64,000 nucleotides of DNA, taken from Solimonas sp040066175 (GTDB lineage: Bacteria > Pseudomonadota > Gammaproteobacteria > Nevskiales > Nevskiaceae). The stretch spans positions 62,001 through 126,000 of the forward strand of contig NZ_JBEAAM010000008.1 of assembly GCF_040066175.1 (NCBI RefSeq). The letters run 5' to 3'. Positions 47,514 through 55,827 of the stretch are shown one piece after another; the first letter of the stretch is position 1; each line of letters begins with the position of its first letter. The translations under genes were made by a program, and so were the position numbers. The notes beneath the pieces are model-generated. The model was not told the DNA's origin. It searched no databases and saw only the letters and a list, made by a program, of their open reading frames with translations.

Positions 47514-48191
47514 TCAGGCGACGATACGGCCGTCGAGCAGTTCGACGTGGCGGTCGGCGGCGCTGGCGAAGTCCGGGTCGTGCGAGACGGCGATGATGCC
47601 GCAGCGGCGGTCGTGGGCGAGTTCGCGCAGGATGTCGCGCACGTTGGCGCTGGCTTTCGTGTCCAGCGCGCCGGTGGGCTCGTCGGCGAGCAGCAGCACC
47701 GGCTCGTTGGCCAGCGCACGGGCGATGGCGACGCGCTGGCGCTGGCCGCCGGACAGCTGCGACGGACGCTTGCGCTCGTGGCCGGCCAGCCCCAGGTCGC
47801 GCAGCAGGCCGAGGGCGCGCTCGTGCTGGGCGTCGCGGTCGAGCCGGCCGAGACGGCGCATCGGCATCAGCACGTTGTCGAGGTTGCTGAAGTCGGGCAG
47901 CAGGAAGTGGAACTGGAACACGAAGCCGAGCTTGCGCAGGCGCGCACCGGCCAGCTGGTCCTCGTCGTAGGTGCTGGTGTCCTCGCCGTCGAGCAGCAGG
48001 CGCCCGGACGTCGGGCGGTCGAGCAGGCCGAGCAGGTAGAGCAGGGAGGACTTGCCGGAGCCGGACGGGCCGCGGATGACGACGAACTCGCCGGCGCCGA
48101 TGCGCAGATCGACGTCGGCCACCAGGGTCACCGGCACCTCGCCGGCGAGCACGCGCGTCAGGCCTTCGGCGACGAGCAGGGTTTCGCTCAT
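47514..48191 (-). CDS. ABC transporter ATP-binding protein (LolD/MacB type)
   Basis: A 225-residue ATPase with Walker A IRGPSGSGKSSLLYLLGLLD, Q-loop FVFQFHFLLPDF, signature QLSGGQRQRVAIARAL, Walker B VLLLADEPTGALD and H-loop AVSHD. The LLADEPTGALDTK form is typical of MacB/LolD-type mechanotransmission transporters. Its start overlaps the permease stop. It ends the minus-strand operon that begins with the UspA gene. Confidence 0.93.
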   Translation of the reverse strand: MSETLLVAEGLTRVLAGEVPVTLVADVDLRIGAGEFVVIRGPSGSGKSSLLYLLGLLDRPTSGRLLLDGEDTSTYDEDQLAGARLRKLGFVFQFHFLLPDFSNLDNVLMPMRRLGRLDRDAQHERALGLLRDLGLAGHERKRPSQLSGGQRQRVAIARALANEPVLLLADEPTGALDTKASANVRDILRELAHDRRCGIIAVSHDPDFASAADRHVELLDGRIVA

Positions 48192-49432
48192 GCGGCGCCG
48201 CGAAGGATATCGACCGGCTGCACCGCGCCGCCCTTGCGCGCCGGCAGATAGGACGCGGCGACCGCCGAGAGCAGCGCGAAGAACGCCGACAGCGCGAACT
48301 GGTCCGCGCCCCAGTAGATCGGCAGGTTCACCGGCGTGGCTTGTCCCGGCACGGTGACCTGGGTCTGCTGCGCGACCCACATCAGCGCGCTGCCGCCGAC
48401 GCAGCCGAGCAGGCTGCCGAGCAGGCCGATGACGATGCCTTCGATGACGAAGATGCGGCGGATGTCGGCGGCATGGAAGCCCATGGACTTGAGGATGGCG
48501 ATGTCGCGCGTGCGTTCCATTACCACCGTCGAGATCACCGTGTAGATGCCGAACGACGCGACCACCAGGATCGCCGAGATCACGCTGTACATGATGATGT
48601 TGCGCACCATCAGCGTGTTGAGGATGTTCTGGCTGGCTTCCTGCCAGGACACCGACTTGTAGCCGATCGCCTTCTCGATGTGCGTCGCGACCTCGCGCGC
48701 GCGATACGGGTCGTCGAGCTTGACGATGATCGAGTTGGCGGCATCGGGCCGGTTGAGCAGGGCCTGCACGCGCTTGAGGCGCGCGAAGGTCTGGCGCCGG
48801 TCGTAGTTGACGTTGCCGGTGTCGAACAGGCCGACGATGCGCAGCGTGCGCACCGCACCGCCCGGTGCGACCACCGACAGCGTGTCGTTCATGCCCAGGC
48901 TCAGCTCGTCGGCCAGCGTGCGCCCGACGAGGATGCCGTTCGGGTCGATGTCGAGCGCCTTGAGCGAGCCGGCGACGATGTCCTCGTCGATGGTGCTGAC
49001 GCCGGCCATGCGCGCCGGCTCGATGCCGGTCAGCGAGACGGCCTCGTCGCGTCCGCCGAAACTCAGGATCACCTGGCCGACCAGCACCGGCGCCGCGCGC
49101 AGGTCCGGCAGTGCGTCGATCAGGGCGAGGCGCTGCGCGTACTGGCGGATGCCGCGGCGGTCCACCGGCGGCTTGACGCGCGCGATGTGCACCGCGCCCT
49201 GCGGATAGGCGAGTACCGCCGGCTGCGTGCGTGCCGTGCGGAACTCGTCGGACACGGTGATGTGCGGGGCGGTATCGACCAGGCGTCGGATGAAGTCGCG
49301 CTCGGAGCCGCGCATCAGCGACGACACGGCGAGGAAGAAGGCGACGCCGACGACGACGCCGGCCAGCGACGCGACGGTCTGGCGCCGCCGGCTGCTCAGG
49401 TGGCTGAGGGCGATGTCCGCGTACAGGTTCAC
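48188..49432 (-). CDS. MacB/FtsX-type ABC permease
   Basis: A 414-residue permease with one N-terminal helix (about 20-42), a large periplasmic MacB-PCD domain (50-280) and three C-terminal helices forming the FtsX domain (YSVISAILVVASFGIYTVIS, ILKSMGFHAADIRRIFVIEG, then RKGGAVQPVDILRG). GTG start, 4 bases after the adaptor gene. It works with the ATPase and adaptor as an exporter or envelope transporter; the substrate is unknown. Confidence 0.92.
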   Translation of the reverse strand: MNLYADIALSHLSSRRRQTVASLAGVVVGVAFFLAVSSLMRGSERDFIRRLVDTAPHITVSDEFRTARTQPAVLAYPQGAVHIARVKPPVDRRGIRQYAQRLALIDALPDLRAAPVLVGQVILSFGGRDEAVSLTGIEPARMAGVSTIDEDIVAGSLKALDIDPNGILVGRTLADELSLGMNDTLSVVAPGGAVRTLRIVGLFDTGNVNYDRRQTFARLKRVQALLNRPDAANSIIVKLDDPYRAREVATHIEKAIGYKSVSWQEASQNILNTLMVRNIIMYSVISAILVVASFGIYTVISTVVMERTRDIAILKSMGFHAADIRRIFVIEGIVIGLLGSLLGCVGGSALMWVAQQTQVTVPGQATPVNLPIYWGADQFALSAFFALLSAVAASYLPARKGGAVQPVDILRGAA

Positions 49433-49436
49433 GGGA

Positions 49437-50453
49437 TCACGGCGCCGCGGCGGCGGCCTGTCGCGTGCGGATGCGGCGACCGTCGGCGAGGTCCTCCGGC
49501 GGCGACAGCACGAGCCATTCGTCGCCGTTCAGGCCGTCGAGGATCTCGCTGCGCTGCGGGCCGACGACGCCGGCACGGACCGTGCGCCGGCGTGCGTGGC
49601 CGTCCGCCACGACCCAGACGTGGCCGTCGATCAGCGCCGACGTCGGCACCAGCAGGGCATCCTGGCGTTCGGCGAGCACGATGTTGGTTTCGGCCGTCAT
49701 GCCGATGCGCAGCGGCGTGTCGGCCGCCAGCGCGATGCGCACGCGGTAGCTGCGCGCGACGGCGTCGCCGCGCGGCGTGACCTGTTCCACCGTGCCGTGG
49801 AACACGCGATCGGCGAAGGCATCCGCGCGGATCAGCGCCGGCAGCCCCGGATGCACGCGCGGGATATCTTCCTCATCGACCTCCGCGGTGATGCGCAGCG
49901 GCGCCACGCCGGCCATGTGGAACAGCGTCTGGTTGACGGCGATGAACTCGCCGATCTCGCCGTCACGGCGGATGATCTGGCCGTTCTCGGGGGCGAGCAG
50001 GCGCATGTAGCCGAGCTGCTCGCGCGCGCGCCGCAGCGCAGCGTCGGCGGCGTCGCGTTCGGCGCGCGCGCGGTCCACGCTGTCCTGCGACACGGCGCCG
50101 CTGCGGCGCAGGTCGAGCGCGCGCCGGTAGGCCGCGGCGGCGTAGTCGCTGCGCGCCGCCAGTTCGGCCGCGCTCGCCTGCAGGTCCTGGTCCTCCAGCC
50201 GGGCGAGCAGCTGGCCCTTGGCAACCGTGTCGCCCTCGTCGGCGAGCAGTTCGACGAGGCGACCGGCGACGCGCGGCGCGATGCGGATCTCCAGCGTCGG
50301 CTCGACCTGGCCGGTCGCATAGACCGCCTCGACCGCGGGGCCGCGTGTCGGTTGCACCACGTCCAGCAAGGGCGGAACGATCCATTGACGCGCCGCGAAC
50401 GCGGCCAGCGCGGCGCCGCCGACCAGCAGCGCCAGAATGCCGGTGTGCCGCAT
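49437..50453 (-). CDS. HlyD/MacA-type membrane fusion protein
   Basis: A 338-residue periplasmic adaptor with an N-terminal anchor helix (about 4-22), a lipoyl half-motif (EPTLEIRIAPRVAGRLVELL), a coiled-coil hairpin (about 85-145) and beta-barrel domains (VIRADAF region and IGMTAETNIVLAERQDALLV). It bridges the MacB-like permease to an outer-membrane channel that is not encoded here. It starts 7 bases after uspA. Confidence 0.92.
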   Translation of the reverse strand: MRHTGILALLVGGAALAAFAARQWIVPPLLDVVQPTRGPAVEAVYATGQVEPTLEIRIAPRVAGRLVELLADEGDTVAKGQLLARLEDQDLQASAAELAARSDYAAAAYRRALDLRRSGAVSQDSVDRARAERDAADAALRRAREQLGYMRLLAPENGQIIRRDGEIGEFIAVNQTLFHMAGVAPLRITAEVDEEDIPRVHPGLPALIRADAFADRVFHGTVEQVTPRGDAVARSYRVRIALAADTPLRIGMTAETNIVLAERQDALLVPTSALIDGHVWVVADGHARRRTVRAGVVGPQRSEILDGLNGDEWLVLSPPEDLADGRRIRTRQAAAAAP

Positions 50454-50460
50454 CCGCGGC

Positions 50461-51438
50461 TCAGGCGCCGGCCGGCGGCAGCAGTTCCTCGGGCACGCCC
50501 AGATGCTTCGACAGGGCATGCACGAAGCCGACCGGCTTGACCACCAGCACGTCGCAGTTCAGGCGCTGCAGGATGCGTTCGGCGCTGCTGCCGACGACCA
50601 GGCGTTCGAGACCCTCGCGGTACACGGTGCCGACGGCGACGACATCGGCATCGGCGAACTGGGCCAGGTCGGCGAGTGCGTCCGGCGCCGGACCGTCGAG
50701 GAAATGCTTGCGTTCCTCGGCGACGCCGTGGCGCGCGGCGAAGGTGTCGAAGTGCTCGCGGCGCAGCCGGCGCAGGGTTTCGTAGGCCTCGCCGATCAGC
50801 TGGCCGTCGCCGTGCGGATCGACCATCGCCACGGTCGCCAGGCCGTCGAAGGCATGCGCGAGGTGCAGGCTGGCGTCGCATTGCAGCGCCAGCTGCAGCG
50901 CGGCATGGACGATGCGGTCGTTGAGGGCGTCGGCGTCGGCACCCATCGCCCCGGTATCGACCGCGGCGATCACGCGCCGCGGCAGCGGGTGCGCCTGTGC
51001 GTTGACCAGCAGCAGGGGAGCCGGGCACAGCCGCATCAGCTGCCAGTCGAGCGGCGTGTACAGCAGGCGCTTGAGCGCGGGTTCACGGTGCACGTCCTTG
51101 ACGACGAGATCGGGTGCGATCTCGATGACCTTGCCGAGGATCTTCTCGTGGATCGGCCGGCCCCAGATCACGTCGGTCTGCACGCGCAGACCGTCGTCGG
51201 CGAGCAGGCGGGCCTGATCGTCCAGCCACTCCTCGCGTTCGCGCAGGAAGCCGGTCTTGGCCAGCGCCATGACCTCCTCGGAGACACTGCCGACCGCGGC
51301 GATCGTCGCGTGGTAATCGAACAGGCACAGGTGCAGTTCGGCGCCGGTGGCCTTGGCCAGCCGCGCCGCACGTTCGATCGCCGGCGTGCGCCGCATCGCC
51401 GGATCGGCGATCACGAGTATCCTCTGGTACTGACTCAT
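50461..51438 (-). CDS. Tandem universal stress protein (UspE-like)
   Basis: A 325-residue protein with two Usp domains: residues about 1-150 (RILVIADPAMRR to LLLVNAQ) and 155-310 (VIAAVDTGA to the ATP-type GSSAERILQRLNCDVLVVKP). The second keeps the G-x2-G-x9-G(S/T)-like loop; the first is degenerate, as in UspE. Two FNR-type boxes lie upstream. It heads an operon with adaptor, permease and ATPase, an unusual combination. Confidence 0.93.
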   Translation of the reverse strand: MSQYQRILVIADPAMRRTPAIERAARLAKATGAELHLCLFDYHATIAAVGSVSEEVMALAKTGFLREREEWLDDQARLLADDGLRVQTDVIWGRPIHEKILGKVIEIAPDLVVKDVHREPALKRLLYTPLDWQLMRLCPAPLLLVNAQAHPLPRRVIAAVDTGAMGADADALNDRIVHAALQLALQCDASLHLAHAFDGLATVAMVDPHGDGQLIGEAYETLRRLRREHFDTFAARHGVAEERKHFLDGPAPDALADLAQFADADVVAVGTVYREGLERLVVGSSAERILQRLNCDVLVVKPVGFVHALSKHLGVPEELLPPAGA

Positions 51439-51495
51439 CGCTGCGCGCTCCTCTGAGAATGCCGGCCAGCCTGACGCCGATCCGTGCCATGGGCA

Positions 51496-51509
51496 TTGAT
51501 CCCCGTCAA
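51496..51509. promoter_or_regulatory. FNR/ANR-type box proximal to uspA
   Basis: TTGATCCCCGTCAA, a TTGAT-N4-GTCAA dyad, lies 58 bases before the uspA ATG. A CATTCT -10-like hexamer (51460-51455, minus) is further away than in the class II layout. Its centre is exactly 40 bases from that of the second box in the same gap. Confidence 0.6.
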
Positions 51510-51535
51510 ACGCCGCGCTGCGGGGCAGCGCGCCA

Positions 51536-51576
51536 TTGACCGGAATCAGTTCACCTCACCGCCGCCAGCCTATAGT
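51536..51576 (+). promoter_or_regulatory. FNR/ANR-type box and -10 of the nucleotide operon
   Basis: TTGACCGGAATCAG (51536-51549) matches the dyad in nine of ten positions. TATAGT at 51571-51576 starts 28.5 bases from its centre, placing the box near -40.5 of a start at about 51583. With the 51496 box the promoter would have sites at about -40 and -80. Confidence 0.65.
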
Positions 51577-51607
51577 CTTGGCGACTCCCACTGTCCAGGA
51601 AAACGAG

Positions 51608-51820
51608 ATGAAAGACAAAGAGAGCGCGCTCGCGCTGCCATGTCCCGAGTGCGGCGCCGACCTGACGCTGACCGGCGCCGAACTCGTCGTCGGGCTGCGC
51701 GTGCGTTGCCTGCATTGCAATGCCGAAGCCCTGGTCGAGCAGGACTACGACCCGAAGGCGGGCACGCATCACTGGACGCTGGAGAGCCCGGACGACGAGC
51801 CGCCGGCCGAACCGCGCTGA
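51608..51820 (+). CDS. Small zinc-ribbon protein
   Basis: A 70-residue protein with a CPECGAD and CLHCNAE pair (two C-x2-C knuckles about 18 residues apart), a typical zinc ribbon, followed by an acidic tail. I do not recognise a named family. It is the first gene behind the FNR-type promoter and lies 8 bases before the phosphorylase gene, so it may be a partner or regulator of that enzyme. Confidence 0.8.
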   Translation: MKDKESALALPCPECGADLTLTGAELVVGLRVRCLHCNAEALVEQDYDPKAGTHHWTLESPDDEPPAEPR

Positions 51821-51828
51821 GAACCGGC

Positions 51829-53352
51829 ATGCCGCATCGCGCATCCGCGCTGGTCCGGCTGCGGCGGGCCGGCATCGACACCTACCAGTCGCCGGTGATC
51901 TACATGCGCGGCGATTCGGCGGTGTGCCGTTCGGAAGGTTTCGAGGCGCAGTCACGCGTCGAGATCGTCCGCAACCAGCACCGGCTGGTGGCGACGCTCA
52001 ACGTCGTGTCTGCGGACTGGCTGGCCGCCGACGAGGCGGCGCTGTCGGAAGTGGCGTGGCGCCTGCTCGGCGCGCACGAGGGCGACACCGTCGAGCTGCG
52101 CCATCCCGATCCGCTGGACTCGTTGTCGGCGCTGCGCGCCAAGGTGTACGGACGTGCGCTGGCCGCGGAGCAGATCGCCGCGATCGTGCGCGACGTCGCC
52201 GCCGGGCGCTATTCGGACCTGGAACTCGCCGCCTTCGTGACCGCCTGCGCCGGCGACCGCCTCGACGTCGAGGAAACGACGGCGCTGACGCGGGCGATGG
52301 TCGAGGCCGGTGACCGCCTGTCCTGGAACCGCACGCCGGTGATGGACAAGCACTGCATCGGCGGCCTGCCAGGCAACCGCACGACGCTGATCGTCGTGCC
52401 GATCGTCGCCGCCTGCGGGCTGACGATCCCCAAGACCTCGTCGCGCGCGATCACCTCGCCGGCCGGCACCGCCGACACGATGGAGACGCTGGCGCCGGTC
52501 GAGCTGAGCCTGGAGCAGATGCGCCGCGTCGTCGAACAGGAGGGCGGCTGCATCGCCTGGGGCGGCTCGGTGCGCCTGTCGCCGGCCGACGACGTGCTGA
52601 TCCGCGTCGAGCGGCCGCTGGATTTCGACAGCGAGGGACAGCTGGTGGCGAGCGTGCTGTCGAAGAAGCTCTCGGCCGGATCGACACACGCGGTGATCGA
52701 CATCCCGGTCGGGCCGACCGCCAAGATGCGCACCGAGGCCGCGGGCCGCGAGCTGGCCGCGCGCCTGACCGCCGTGGGTGCGGCGCTGGGCCTGCAGGTG
52801 AGCACGCTGTTGACCGACGGTACCCAGCCGGTCGGACGCGGCATCGGCCCTGCGCTGGAGGCGCGCGACGTGCTGGCGGTGCTGCAGAACCGCGAGGGCG
52901 CGTCGCGCAGTCTGCGCGACCGCGCGCTGCTGCTGGCGGCGTCGGTGCTGGAACTGGCCGGGCACTCGGCGCCAGGCAGCGGCCGTGCCGCCGCCGAGGC
53001 GACGCTGGCCAGCGGCGCCGCCTGGGCCAAGTTCCAGGCGATTGCGCGCGCGCAGGGCGGTTTGCGCGAACCGCCGAAATCACGCTTCCACCGGCCCTGG
53101 CCGGCGCGCGCCGGCGGGCGCGTGAGCGCGATCGACAACCGCAAGCTGTCGCGCCTGGCCAAGCTCGCGGGTGCGCCGCGCGCACCGGCGGCCGGGCTCG
53201 ATCTGCACGTGCGCATCGGTGACGTCGTCGTCGCCGGCCAGCCGCTGTTCACGCTGCATGCGGAGAGCGCCGGCGAGATCGCCTTCGCACTCGACTATCT
53301 GGAAGACCATCCGGAGATCGTGTGCATGAACCCGGCAGAGGCGGGCGCATGA
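51829..53352 (+). CDS. AMP phosphorylase-like / type-2 thymidine phosphorylase family enzyme
   Basis: A 507-residue member of the branch shared by archaeal AMP phosphorylases and bacterial putative type-2 thymidine phosphorylases. An extra N-terminal domain of about 85 residues, absent from ordinary DeoA, precedes the helical and alpha/beta domains. Key segments: MDKHCIGGLPGNRTTLIVVP (phosphate loop), TIPKTSSRAITSPAGTADTM, and GRVSAIDNRKLSRLAKLAG near the end. Archaeal relatives cleave AMP, CMP or UMP with phosphate to give ribose 1,5-bisphosphate. The stop overlaps the PRPP-synthase-like gene, which supports a role in nucleotide recycling. Substrate is unproven. Confidence 0.85.
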   Translation: MPHRASALVRLRRAGIDTYQSPVIYMRGDSAVCRSEGFEAQSRVEIVRNQHRLVATLNVVSADWLAADEAALSEVAWRLLGAHEGDTVELRHPDPLDSLSALRAKVYGRALAAEQIAAIVRDVAAGRYSDLELAAFVTACAGDRLDVEETTALTRAMVEAGDRLSWNRTPVMDKHCIGGLPGNRTTLIVVPIVAACGLTIPKTSSRAITSPAGTADTMETLAPVELSLEQMRRVVEQEGGCIAWGGSVRLSPADDVLIRVERPLDFDSEGQLVASVLSKKLSAGSTHAVIDIPVGPTAKMRTEAAGRELAARLTAVGAALGLQVSTLLTDGTQPVGRGIGPALEARDVLAVLQNREGASRSLRDRALLLAASVLELAGHSAPGSGRAAAEATLASGAAWAKFQAIARAQGGLREPPKSRFHRPWPARAGGRVSAIDNRKLSRLAKLAGAPRAPAAGLDLHVRIGDVVVAGQPLFTLHAESAGEIAFALDYLEDHPEIVCMNPAEAGA

Positions 53353-54242
53353 GCCCGCTGCTGCTGTGCTTCGAGGGCCGCGCGCCCTTCGCAGCGTCGC
53401 TGGCGCGTCTGGCGGGCTTCGAGGAGGCGCCGGTCGCGCTGCACCGCTTTCCGGACGGCGAGTCGCTGGTGCGGCTCGACGCCCGCTTGGCCGGGCGCGA
53501 CTGCATCGTGTTCTGCACACTCAGGGCGCCGGACGAGATCCTGTTCCCGCTGCTGGCGGCGGCCTATACGGCGCGCGAGCTGGGGGCGCGCTCGGTCGGC
53601 CTGCTGGCGCCGTACCTGGCCTACATGCGTCAGGACCGGCGCTTCAACGCCGGCGAGGCGGTGTCGTCGCGGCCGTTCGCGCAGCTGATCTCCACGCATT
53701 TCGACTGGCTGGTGACGGTCGATCCGCACCTGCACCGCTATCCGCGCCTCGATGCGCTGTACCGGCTGCCGAGCACGGTGGTCAGCGCGGTGCCGCTGAT
53801 GGCCGACTGGCTGCGGCGCAACGTCGATCGGCCCGTGCTGGTGGGGCCGGACGAGGAGAGCCTGCAGTGGGTCGGTGCGGTCGCCGAGCTGGCCGGGGCG
53901 CCCTTCGTCGTGCTGGAAAAACGGCGCCACGGCGACGCCGATGTCGAGATCGCCGTGCCGGACATCGAACGCTGGCGGGACCGTACCCCGGTGCTGGTGG
54001 ACGACATCCTCTCGACTGGCCAGACGCTGGCGCAGACCGTCCGCGGCCTGCGCGCGCAGGGTCTGGCCGCGCCGCTGTGCCTGGCGGTACACGCGGTCTT
54101 CGCCGGCGACGCCGAGCGCCGCCTCGCCGACGCTGGCGCCGCGCGCCTGGTCACGGCCAACACGATCGCCCACGCCACCAATGCGATCGACCTGACGGCA
54201 CCGGTCGCGCACGCACTGCGGACTCATCTGCGCCGCACCTGA
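53349..54242 (+). CDS. PRPP synthase-like phosphoribosyl enzyme
   Basis: A 297-residue protein of the ribose-phosphate diphosphokinase family. It has RFPDGESLVRL, YLAYMRQDRRFNAGEAVSS, the metal/His motif VTVDPHLHRY, a GPDEESLQWV loop, EKRRHGDADVEI and the PRPP loop VLVDDILSTGQTL. It differs from a housekeeping Prs (about 315 residues, DLHADQ motif), so it is a second, specialised form. It is coupled by ATGA overlap to the phosphorylase and may process the ribose phosphate that enzyme releases. Confidence 0.85.
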   Translation: MSPLLLCFEGRAPFAASLARLAGFEEAPVALHRFPDGESLVRLDARLAGRDCIVFCTLRAPDEILFPLLAAAYTARELGARSVGLLAPYLAYMRQDRRFNAGEAVSSRPFAQLISTHFDWLVTVDPHLHRYPRLDALYRLPSTVVSAVPLMADWLRRNVDRPVLVGPDEESLQWVGAVAELAGAPFVVLEKRRHGDADVEIAVPDIERWRDRTPVLVDDILSTGQTLAQTVRGLRAQGLAAPLCLAVHAVFAGDAERRLADAGAARLVTANTIAHATNAIDLTAPVAHALRTHLRRT

Positions 54243-54290
54243 CCAGACCGCAGCCGCGCGGCGCGATTCCGGCGCCGCGATCCCGGCGCG

Positions 54291-54333
54291 TTGACGCAAG
54301 TCAATTCGTTGACGCCGGGATGCGTCCGACAAT
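54291..54333 (+). promoter_or_regulatory. FNR/ANR-type box and -10 of the cco operon
   Basis: TTGACGCAAGTCAA (54291-54304) is a full dyad. GACAAT at 54328-54333 starts 30.5 bases from its centre, so the box lies near -42. A second half-site TTGAC follows at 54309. The ccoN ATG is 72 bases from the box, in a 133-base gap with no gene. Confidence 0.75.
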
Positions 54334-54375
54334 TCGCGCGCTACGCACTCAGTCGTAGAATCCTGGGAGTCCCTA

Positions 54376-55827
54376 ATGTCGCATGACAACAACGCTGCAA
54401 CGGTTGCTGCGGCGCCGCTGTACCACGACACCGTGGTGCGGCAGTTCGCCGTCATGACCGTGGTTTGGGGCATCGTCGGCATGCTGGTTGGCGTGATACT
54501 CGCCGCGCAGCTGATGTTTCCGGCGCTGAATTTCGATATTCCGTATCTGACCTACAGCCGGCTGCGCCCGCTGCACACCAACGCGGTGATCTTCGCGTTT
54601 GGCGGCTCGGCGCTGTTCGCCACCTCGTATTGGGTGGTGCAGCGCACCTCGCAGGTCGGCCTGTTCCTGCCCAGGCTCGCCAGCTTCACCTTCTGGGGCT
54701 GGCAGGCGGTGATCGTCGCGGCGGCGATCACGCTGCCGCTGGGGATCACGCAGTCCAAGGAGTACGCGGAGCTGGAATGGCCGATCGACCTGTTGATCGC
54801 CGTGGTCTGGGTCGCCTACGCGATCGTGTTCTTCGGCACCATCGCGATCCGCAAGGTCAGCCACATCTACGTCGCCAACTGGTTCTACGGCAGCTTCATC
54901 ATCGCGGTCGCGGTGCTGCACATTGTCAACAGCGCGGCGATCCCGGTGTCTCTGACCAAGTCCTACAGCGCCTATTCGGGCGCGGTGGATGCGATGGTGC
55001 AGTGGTGGTACGGCCACAACGCGGTGGGATTTTTCCTGACCGCCGGCTTCCTCGGCATGATGTACTACTTCGTGCCCAAGCAGGCCGGGCGCCCGATCTA
55101 CAGCTATCGCCTGTCGGTCGTGCACTTCTGGGCGCTGATCTCGATCTACATGTGGGCCGGCCCGCACCACCTGCACTACACCGCGCTGCCGGACTGGGCG
55201 CAGTCGCTGGGCATGGTGTTCTCGCTGATCCTGCTGGCGCCGTCCTGGGGCGGCATGATCAACGGCATCATGACCCTGTCGGGCGCCTGGCATAAGCTGC
55301 GCGACGACCCGATCCTCAAGTTCCTGATCGTCTCGCTGTCGTTCTACGGCATGTCGACCTTCGAAGGTCCGATGATGTCGATCAAGACGGTCAATGCGCT
55401 GTCGCACTACACCGACTGGACCATCGGCCACGTGCACTCCGGCGCGCTGGGCTGGGTCGCGATGATCTCGATCGGCTCGATCTACATGCTGATCCCGCGC
55501 CTGTGGAACCGGCCGCAGATGTACAGCATCCCGGCGATCAACCTGCACTTCTGGCTCTCGACGATCGGCACCGTGCTGTACATCACCGCGATGTGGATCG
55601 CCGGTGTGATGCAGGGCCTCATGTGGCGCGCGGTCGAGGCCGACGGCACGCTGACCTACAGCTTCATCGAGAGCCTCAAGGCCACCTATCCGTACTACGG
55701 GGTGCGCCTGCTCGGCGGCCTGATCTTCCTGTCCGGCATGCTGGTCATGGCCTGGAACGTATGGAAGACCATCGCGCCGCCGGCCGCGGCGGCTGCGCCC
55801 CTGAAGACTGCCGGAGCGCACGCATGA
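54376..55827 (+). CDS. ccoN: cbb3-type cytochrome c oxidase subunit I
   Basis: A 483-residue catalytic subunit with 12 membrane helices. Haem and copper ligands lie in RLRPLHTNAVIFAFG, VQWWYGHNAVGFFLT, MWAGPHHLHYTALPDW and TIGHVHSGALGWV. It reduces oxygen to water with high affinity and pumps protons. It opens the cluster ccoN-O-Q-P-G-I-S behind a well-formed FNR-type promoter. Confidence 0.99.
   Translation: MSHDNNAATVAAAPLYHDTVVRQFAVMTVVWGIVGMLVGVILAAQLMFPALNFDIPYLTYSRLRPLHTNAVIFAFGGSALFATSYWVVQRTSQVGLFLPRLASFTFWGWQAVIVAAAITLPLGITQSKEYAELEWPIDLLIAVVWVAYAIVFFGTIAIRKVSHIYVANWFYGSFIIAVAVLHIVNSAAIPVSLTKSYSAYSGAVDAMVQWWYGHNAVGFFLTAGFLGMMYYFVPKQAGRPIYSYRLSVVHFWALISIYMWAGPHHLHYTALPDWAQSLGMVFSLILLAPSWGGMINGIMTLSGAWHKLRDDPILKFLIVSLSFYGMSTFEGPMMSIKTVNALSHYTDWTIGHVHSGALGWVAMISIGSIYMLIPRLWNRPQMYSIPAINLHFWLSTIGTVLYITAMWIAGVMQGLMWRAVEADGTLTYSFIESLKATYPYYGVRLLGGLIFLSGMLVMAWNVWKTIAPPAAAAAPLKTAGAHA

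Noticed and set aside
47503..47520. Hairpin CGCCTGA/TCAGGCG between maeB and the ABC ATPase gene as a bidirectional terminator.
   Set aside because: Only 7 bp, partly within the coding ends, and no T-run on either strand.
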